Of a stretch of 64,000 nucleotides of DNA, positions 60,271 to 64,000 are shown piece by piece. The stretch's first letter is position 1; the number at the start of each line of letters is the position of its first letter. The translations under genes and the position numbers were made by a program. Source of the stretch: Mesorhizobium ciceri WSM4083 (GTDB lineage Bacteria; Pseudomonadota; Alphaproteobacteria; Rhizobiales; Rhizobiaceae). The stretch covers positions 1,522,968 through 1,586,967 of the forward strand of contig NZ_KI912610.1 in NCBI RefSeq assembly GCF_000519305.1, read 5' to 3'. The notes under the pieces are model-generated. The model had not been told where the DNA came from, did no database searches, and saw nothing but the letters and a program-made list of their open reading frames with translations.

Positions 60271-60484
60271 CTCCCCCTGCGGAGCGCCGCACAATCACTG
60301 CGGATTCCCGAACACTCCCCCGCGTCACCCCGCTCTATCATTCGCCTGCTCAGGCAACGGCGTCCCGGCGGCCGCGTCCGCCCCCGCGTCTGTCGATCGG
60401 CCGGGGCGATTTTTCTGTGCATGCCGTTGTCCCAAAACCGCTGGGCGCTTTTGGGCGGCATGCATCAACAACAGGGGAACGACG

Positions 60485-62125
60485 ATGAACTTCATGCTGA
60501 CCGACCGCAAACTCCACCCGCAAGCCAAACCCGTCGCCGATGATTTCAGGACCGGCGGCATCAACCGCCGCGAATATCTGGCGCTGATGGCCGGGCTCGG
60601 CGTCAGTGCCGCCGGCGCGTTTGCGCTGGGCGGGATCGCCCCCACCCCTGCCCGCGCGGCAGAACCGAAGAAAGGCGGCGTCCTGCGCGTTGCCATGAAC
60701 GTCAAGGGCTTCAAGGACCCGCGCACCTTCGACGGCGTGGAAATGTCGAATGTCGCCCGCCACTGCAACGAATATCTGGTGCGCTGGAACACCGACTTCT
60801 CCTTCGAGCCCTGGCTGCTCGAAAGCTGGGAGGCGAGCGACGACGCCAGGACGCTGACCCTGCATGTGCGCAAGGGCATCTCCTGGTCGAACGGCGATGC
60901 CTTCAACGCCGACGATATCATTCACAACCTCACCCGCTGGTGCGACGCTTCCGTGCCGGGCAATTCGGTCGCCGCGCGCATGGGCGCGCTGGTCAATGCC
61001 GACACCAAGAAGGTCGTCGATGGCGGCATCGCCAAGGTCGACGACTTCACGATAAAACTCAATCTGCCGAAACCCGACATCTCGCTGATCGCCGGCATGG
61101 CCGACTATCCGGCACTGATCATGCACCGCTCCTATGAGGGCGACGGCGATCCCCTGAAAGCGCTTGCCATCACCACCGGTCCCTGCGAGCTGGTCAGCTG
61201 GGATGCCGAGACGGGTGCGGAGGTGAAGCGCAAGGAAAAACCCTGGTGGAAGGGCGAATTCCATCTCGACGGCATCAAATGGATCGACTACGGCTCCGAT
61301 CCCAACGCCATGCTGTCGGCCTTTGAATCCGGCGAGATCGACACCGACCACGAAACCGCTTCCGACGCCGTCTCGCAGACCGAGCAGATGGGGCTGATGA
61401 ACTCCGAGATCGCCACCGGCTCGACCATCGTCGCCCGCTTCAATGTCGGCAACGCGCCCTATGACGACGCTAGGGTGCGCCGCGCCGCCCAGCTCGCCGT
61501 CGACAATTCCGCCGTGCTGGCGCTCGGCCTCGGCGGCCGCGGCAAGCCCGCCGACAACCACCATGTCGGCCCCATGCACCCCGAATATGCCGATATCGGG
61601 CCGGCCAAGCGCGACGTCGACCAGTCGAAGAAGCTGCTGGCCGAAGCCGGCAAGGCCGACCACGAATTCGAGCTCATCTCCGTCGATGTCGAATGGCAAA
61701 AGAGCACCGGCGACGCCATCGGCGCGCAGATGCGCGAGGCCGGCCTGAAGATCAAGCGCACCGTGCTGCCGGCCGCCACCTTCTGGAACGACTGGAGCAA
61801 ATACCCCTTCTCCTGCACCGAATGGCTGGGCCGCCCGCTCGGCGTCCAGGTGCTGGCGCTGGCGTATAAATCGGGTGCGGCCTGGAACGAGAGCGCCTAC
61901 GCCAACCCCGAATTCGACACCCTGCTCGACAAGGCGCTGGCGACACCGGACGCCAAGGCGCGCAAGGAGATCATGGGCAAGATCGAGCAGAATTTGCGCG
62001 ACTCAGGCATCATCATCCAACCCTACTGGCGCTCGGTCTACCGGACCTATCGGAAGGGCGTCGAAGGCTGCGAACAGCACCAGGCGCTGGAGCAGCATTT
62101 TGAGAAGGTGTGGATTGAGGGGTGA
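60485..62125 (+). CDS. ABC transporter substrate-binding protein, family 5 (peptide/opine type), Tat signal
   Basis: 546 residues. The leader has a twin-arginine motif (INRREYLALMAGLGVSAAGAFALGGI) and an AxA site before EPKKGGVLRVAMNVKG. The SBP_5 fold is shown by YLVRWNTDFSFEPWLLESWEASDDARTLTLHVRKGISWSNGDAFNADDIIHNLTRW. Family 5 proteins deliver peptides, opines or similar to DppBCDF-type permeases, but no permease or ATPase gene follows here; an opposite-strand gene begins the next block. Confidence 0.9.
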   Translation: MNFMLTDRKLHPQAKPVADDFRTGGINRREYLALMAGLGVSAAGAFALGGIAPTPARAAEPKKGGVLRVAMNVKGFKDPRTFDGVEMSNVARHCNEYLVRWNTDFSFEPWLLESWEASDDARTLTLHVRKGISWSNGDAFNADDIIHNLTRWCDASVPGNSVAARMGALVNADTKKVVDGGIAKVDDFTIKLNLPKPDISLIAGMADYPALIMHRSYEGDGDPLKALAITTGPCELVSWDAETGAEVKRKEKPWWKGEFHLDGIKWIDYGSDPNAMLSAFESGEIDTDHETASDAVSQTEQMGLMNSEIATGSTIVARFNVGNAPYDDARVRRAAQLAVDNSAVLALGLGGRGKPADNHHVGPMHPEYADIGPAKRDVDQSKKLLAEAGKADHEFELISVDVEWQKSTGDAIGAQMREAGLKIKRTVLPAATFWNDWSKYPFSCTEWLGRPLGVQVLALAYKSGAAWNESAYANPEFDTLLDKALATPDAKARKEIMGKIEQNLRDSGIIIQPYWRSVYRTYRKGVEGCEQHQALEQHFEKVWIEG

Positions 62126-62140
62126 GCCTGCCGTCCTTGG

Positions 62141-62345
62141 GTTCCTCGCCCCCACGGGAGTGGGGGAGAGGTGGCCCGGCGAAGCCGGGACGGAGCGGGG
62201 GACGCCCTTCGCGAAACCAAAACCGCATGAAGGATAAGAGCTGGCAATAGCACCTATCAGAAGCCAAAACCTCCCAACGCCGCGCTGGCCCCTCTCCGTC
62301 CCGGCTTCGCCGGGCCACCTCTCCCCACTTCGTGGGGCGAGGAAC
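62141..62345. repeat. Inverted-repeat element, family C copy 2
   Basis: Left arm GTTCCTCGCCCCCACGGGAG, GGTGGCCCGGCGAAGCCGGG; right arm TCCCGGCTTCGCCGGGCCAC and ACTTCGTGGGGCGAGGAAC. Strong inverted arms about 70 bp long. Part of the 508-bp gap after the binding-protein gene. Confidence 0.75.
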
Positions 62346-62409
62346 CAAGCCGCGCCGTCCCCGGCGACTCCACTGCAAGGTTGGCGACTAGCGATGCCAT
62401 CGACCACAG

Positions 62410-62460
62410 CGTCCTTCGCCCCGTTTACGGGGAGAAGATGGCGGCAGCCGGGGCGGCGCC
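62410..62460. repeat. Half copy of family D repeat
   Basis: CGTCCTTCGCCCCGTTTACG followed by GGGAGAAGATGGCGGCAGCC and GGGGCGGCGCC matches the right arm at 55465-55520. No left arm is seen. The rest of the gap up to 62633 shows nothing I can name. Confidence 0.55.
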
Positions 62461-62633
62461 AACGTTGGCCGGATGCAGCTGGAAAATGGCCGGCGCGAAT
62501 GCCGGTGAGGCAGTTGCCTGAGCCCGCGCCGGCCATTTGGCGACCTGATAAGGGTCCGCCGCCCGGAGTTTTTACCGCCCCGCCGATGCCCGATCAACCA
62601 GGCCGGACGTTTGGTACGGAAGCGGACAAAGGC

Positions 62634-63146
62634 TCACCGCACCGCCCTCACCAAAGTCCAGATCCAGCCAACAAAGGTCAGCACCAGGAACGGATAGCCT
62701 GCGGCGGGCAGCGGCGCCGAGGTCGGCAGCAAGGGCGCGCCCCAGATAATCATGCAAGCCGAGACGACAAACAGCACGGCCGCCACGAGCGCGGTGAGCC
62801 GCATCCACAGGGCAAATGTCTTCGGCGCGCTGCTCATGACCAGTGCCGCCGCCCAAAGCGAGATGCCGCCGACATAGGAGGGCACGCTGGCCTCCAGCCC
62901 CGCCGCATTGCCCGCCATCAGCAGGGTCTCTCCGGCCAGGAAGGTCAGGAAGCCCGCGGCTACGCAGTCATTGCCGAGCCGCTGATACTTCATCGTCAGC
63001 AGCGCGGTGGCGACCACGAGCGCCGCGCCGTCGATCGTCCAGAGTGTTTCGCGGAGCGCAGCGCTGGCGACGAAGGTGCCGGCGAGGCCGAAGGCGCCAC
63101 CGATGGCGAGGCCGAGAGAGGCGACGGTGTCTGAGGTGGTGCGCAT
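62634..63146 (-). CDS. Uncharacterised membrane protein
   Basis: 170 residues with about five or six hydrophobic helices (VASLGLAIGGAFGLAGTFVAS, GFLTFLAGETLLMAGNAAGL, YVGGISLWAAALVM, LTALVAAVLFVVSACMIIWGA, YPFLVLTFVGWIWTLVRAV). No family recognised with confidence. The ATG at 63146 starts a reasonable cytosolic lead; longer readings add a Pro/Arg-rich stretch. Alone on the minus strand. Confidence 0.7.
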   Translation of the reverse strand: MRTTSDTVASLGLAIGGAFGLAGTFVASAALRETLWTIDGAALVVATALLTMKYQRLGNDCVAAGFLTFLAGETLLMAGNAAGLEASVPSYVGGISLWAAALVMSSAPKTFALWMRLTALVAAVLFVVSACMIIWGAPLLPTSAPLPAAGYPFLVLTFVGWIWTLVRAVR

Positions 63147-63330
63147 GTGATGTCTCCCCAAGCCCGGGAGAGAGGATACGCCAGGGTGGGGCGTTTTCAA
63201 TAGGTGAGGCGGTCCGCTTGAGCGGGCGGATAGCCAAATTACGCGGCTTTCCGGACCCCTTGACGGACCGCGCCAAATATAGGAATATAATCCTTCTGGG
63301 CTGTCAAACACATTGGGGCATGAGGTGGAC

Positions 63331-63387
63331 AAAAGAAAACGGCGCCTACCACATTGAACCGGAAATAGACCGGGAGGTAGGCGCCGT
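63331..63387 (-). terminator. Intrinsic terminator for the SinR/Cas2-like gene
   Basis: ACGGCGCCTACC (63339-63350) and GGTAGGCGCCGT (63376-63387) are perfect 12-base arms with a 25-base loop. Read on the minus strand the hairpin is followed by TTTCTTTT (63331-63338), the form of a rho-independent terminator, about 36 nt past the stop of the gene at 63423-63689. A plus-strand frame through it (63320-63538) is therefore doubtful. Confidence 0.7.
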
Positions 63388-63422
63388 CGAGAGCCTGCTA
63401 AAAACTTACGAGGTGAATGGCA

Positions 63423-63689
63423 TCACTGCGGAAGGTTCTGCCCAAGCCAATCGTTCACGTCTTTCTTCCCCCATCCCATATACGGTCGGCGAAGAGAGAC
63501 AATGTACAGATTGTCGTTGTCATCTATGTATGGCCTAAAGCGCGCATACACTTGGTCGGCGGTTTCATTCGTAGAGATAGCATAGGACGATTCCGACAGC
63601 CTCGCCCATGAGGTGTTTTTGACCTCATCAACAATCTTGGGTCGACCAGTCTCTTTGTTGAGATCATACGTGACGATAAAAGCTGCCAT
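63423..63689 (-). CDS. SinR/Cas2-like small protein
   Basis: 88 residues: MAAFIVTYDLNKETGRPKIVDEVKNTSWARLSESSYAISTNETADQVYARFRPYIDDNDNLYIVSLRRPYMGWG reads as a single ferredoxin-like fold, with the YDLNK strand, TADQVY helix and IDDNDNLYIV strand seen in SinR-family proteins related in shape to Cas2/VapD. No other cas gene is near. Its role is unknown; toxin-like ribonuclease activity is possible but unsupported. Locally lower G+C and the IS66 fragment next door suggest an accessory segment. A GGAATG-type start at 63689 is preferred to an ATG at 63740. Confidence 0.7.
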   Translation of the reverse strand: MAAFIVTYDLNKETGRPKIVDEVKNTSWARLSESSYAISTNETADQVYARFRPYIDDNDNLYIVSLRRPYMGWGKKDVNDWLGQNLPQ

Positions 63690-63792
63690 TCCAACAGTTC
63701 CTTGCTCTGGAACCTTGTACGCATACGACGAAGGCCGCATGATTGGCACGCGCGCGTGTGCGCGGCGGGCTCTATGATGACGTTTCGTGAGG

Positions 63793-64000
63793 TCAGGCGG
63801 CCTGCTGATCGGCGGGCTTGTCGGCTTCGCGCAGGCGCTTCCATTGCCAGGGCAGTAGTTCGTGCAGACGCGAGGCGGGAAGATCGGCAATGCGGGCCAG
63901 GACGTCGGCGAGCCAGGCTTTCGGGTCGACGTCGTTGAGGCGTGCCGTGGTGATGAGGGTAAGCATGACGGCGGCACGGTCGGCGCCGCGCGGGGAACCG
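63793..64000 (-). mobile_element. IS66-family transposase C-terminus (TnpC), cut by window end
   Basis: The last 69 codons of an IS66 TnpC are readable on the minus strand: RGADRAAVMLTLITTARLNDVDPKAWLADVLARIADLPASRLHELLPWQWKRLREADKPADQQAA then stop (63793-63795). This is the standard IS66 C-terminal segment. The rest of the element lies beyond the window; its terminal inverted repeat could not be placed with certainty between 63690 and 63792. Confidence 0.88.

Noticed and set aside
38748..62460. CRISPR array or tandem repeats in the intergenic GC repeats
   Set aside because: Copies are single, far apart, built as inverted arms, and lack regular spacers or cas genes.
63320..63538. A 72-codon plus-strand frame (MRWTKENGAYHIEPEIDREV and on) behind a TATAAT
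   Set aside because: It overlaps the SinR/Cas2-like gene in antisense and runs through a perfect hairpin that fits a terminator for that gene. There is no good ribosome site. It cannot be excluded, but support is weak.
1..64000. tRNA, rRNA, prophage or conjugative genes
   Set aside because: No cloverleaf-like sequence, rRNA segment, phage structural gene or tra/vir gene was recognised on reading both strands. A tRNA search tool was not available, so a missed tRNA cannot be fully excluded.

Overview
The window reads as chromosomal DNA of a GC-rich alphaproteobacterium of the Rhizobiales, most likely Mesorhizobium or a close relative. The grounds are high G+C coding DNA, the conserved block secB / fxsA / tim44-like / mltA / smr, a rhizobial-type intracellular PHA depolymerase, a BTLCP-type transglutaminase-like protein, paired sulfonate transport operons, and many copies of short intergenic palindromic repeats. 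This placement comes from remembered gene content, not from a database search. No rRNA, tRNA, CRISPR array, prophage or symbiosis gene was seen. One IS66-type transposase fragment lies at the right edge.

Layout. 0-2 kb: threonine/serine dehydratase (cut by the window start), a SnoaL-like protein and a 3-methyladenine DNA glycosylase. 2.0-4.1 kb: an AT-richer island holding a complete retron, with a structured msr-msd RNA, a nucleoside-deoxyribosyltransferase-like effector and a retron reverse transcriptase, i.e. a type II-A (Ec86/St85-like) anti-phage candidate. 4.2-7.9 kb: a CecR-regulated ABC exporter operon with a perfect 26-bp palindromic operator. 8-10.3 kb: CYTH, CHAD and YiiX-like proteins. 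10.5-16.2 kb: a lipid-modification-like cluster (DUF1295, Cfa-type methyltransferase, FAD oxidoreductase, DUF1365, with DUF2177 and DUF2147 genes between). 16.3-21.9 kb: SulP transporter, XRE regulator, PAP2 phosphatase, a small DMT protein and a two-component system. 22-31.6 kb: a Gly/Asn-rich secreted protein, Tat-exported PhoX, a flavoprotein, DUF2156, an ABC-2 exporter and a quinone oxidoreductase/MarR divergent pair. 31.7-34.1 kb: cyanide-insensitive-type cytochrome bd oxidase. 34.2-38.3 kb: secB/fxsA and the tim44-like/mltA/smr/XRE operon. 38.4-41.7 kb: small secreted protein, BTLCP protein behind a CtrA-type box, PHA depolymerase, RlpA.

42.4-55.3 kb is a sulfur region: ssuADCB, tauABC plus a small extra gene, an Rrf2 regulator, an FAD/NAD(P) protein, cystathionine beta-synthase and a cystathionine gamma-synthase/lyase. 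ssuA and tauA share a TCTA-N9-TAGA inverted repeat upstream, so they are probably co-regulated. 55.6-62.1 kb is a catabolic-looking cluster (GlxA-type regulator, a DddP-like M24 protein, cysteine hydrolase, alpha/beta hydrolase, peptide-type binding protein) broken up by palindromic repeats. 62.6-64 kb: a membrane protein, a SinR/Cas2-like small protein and the IS66 fragment.

The most notable system is the retron. The next are the shared sulfonate operator and the DddP-like protein that keeps every metal ligand but lacks the proposed lyase base.
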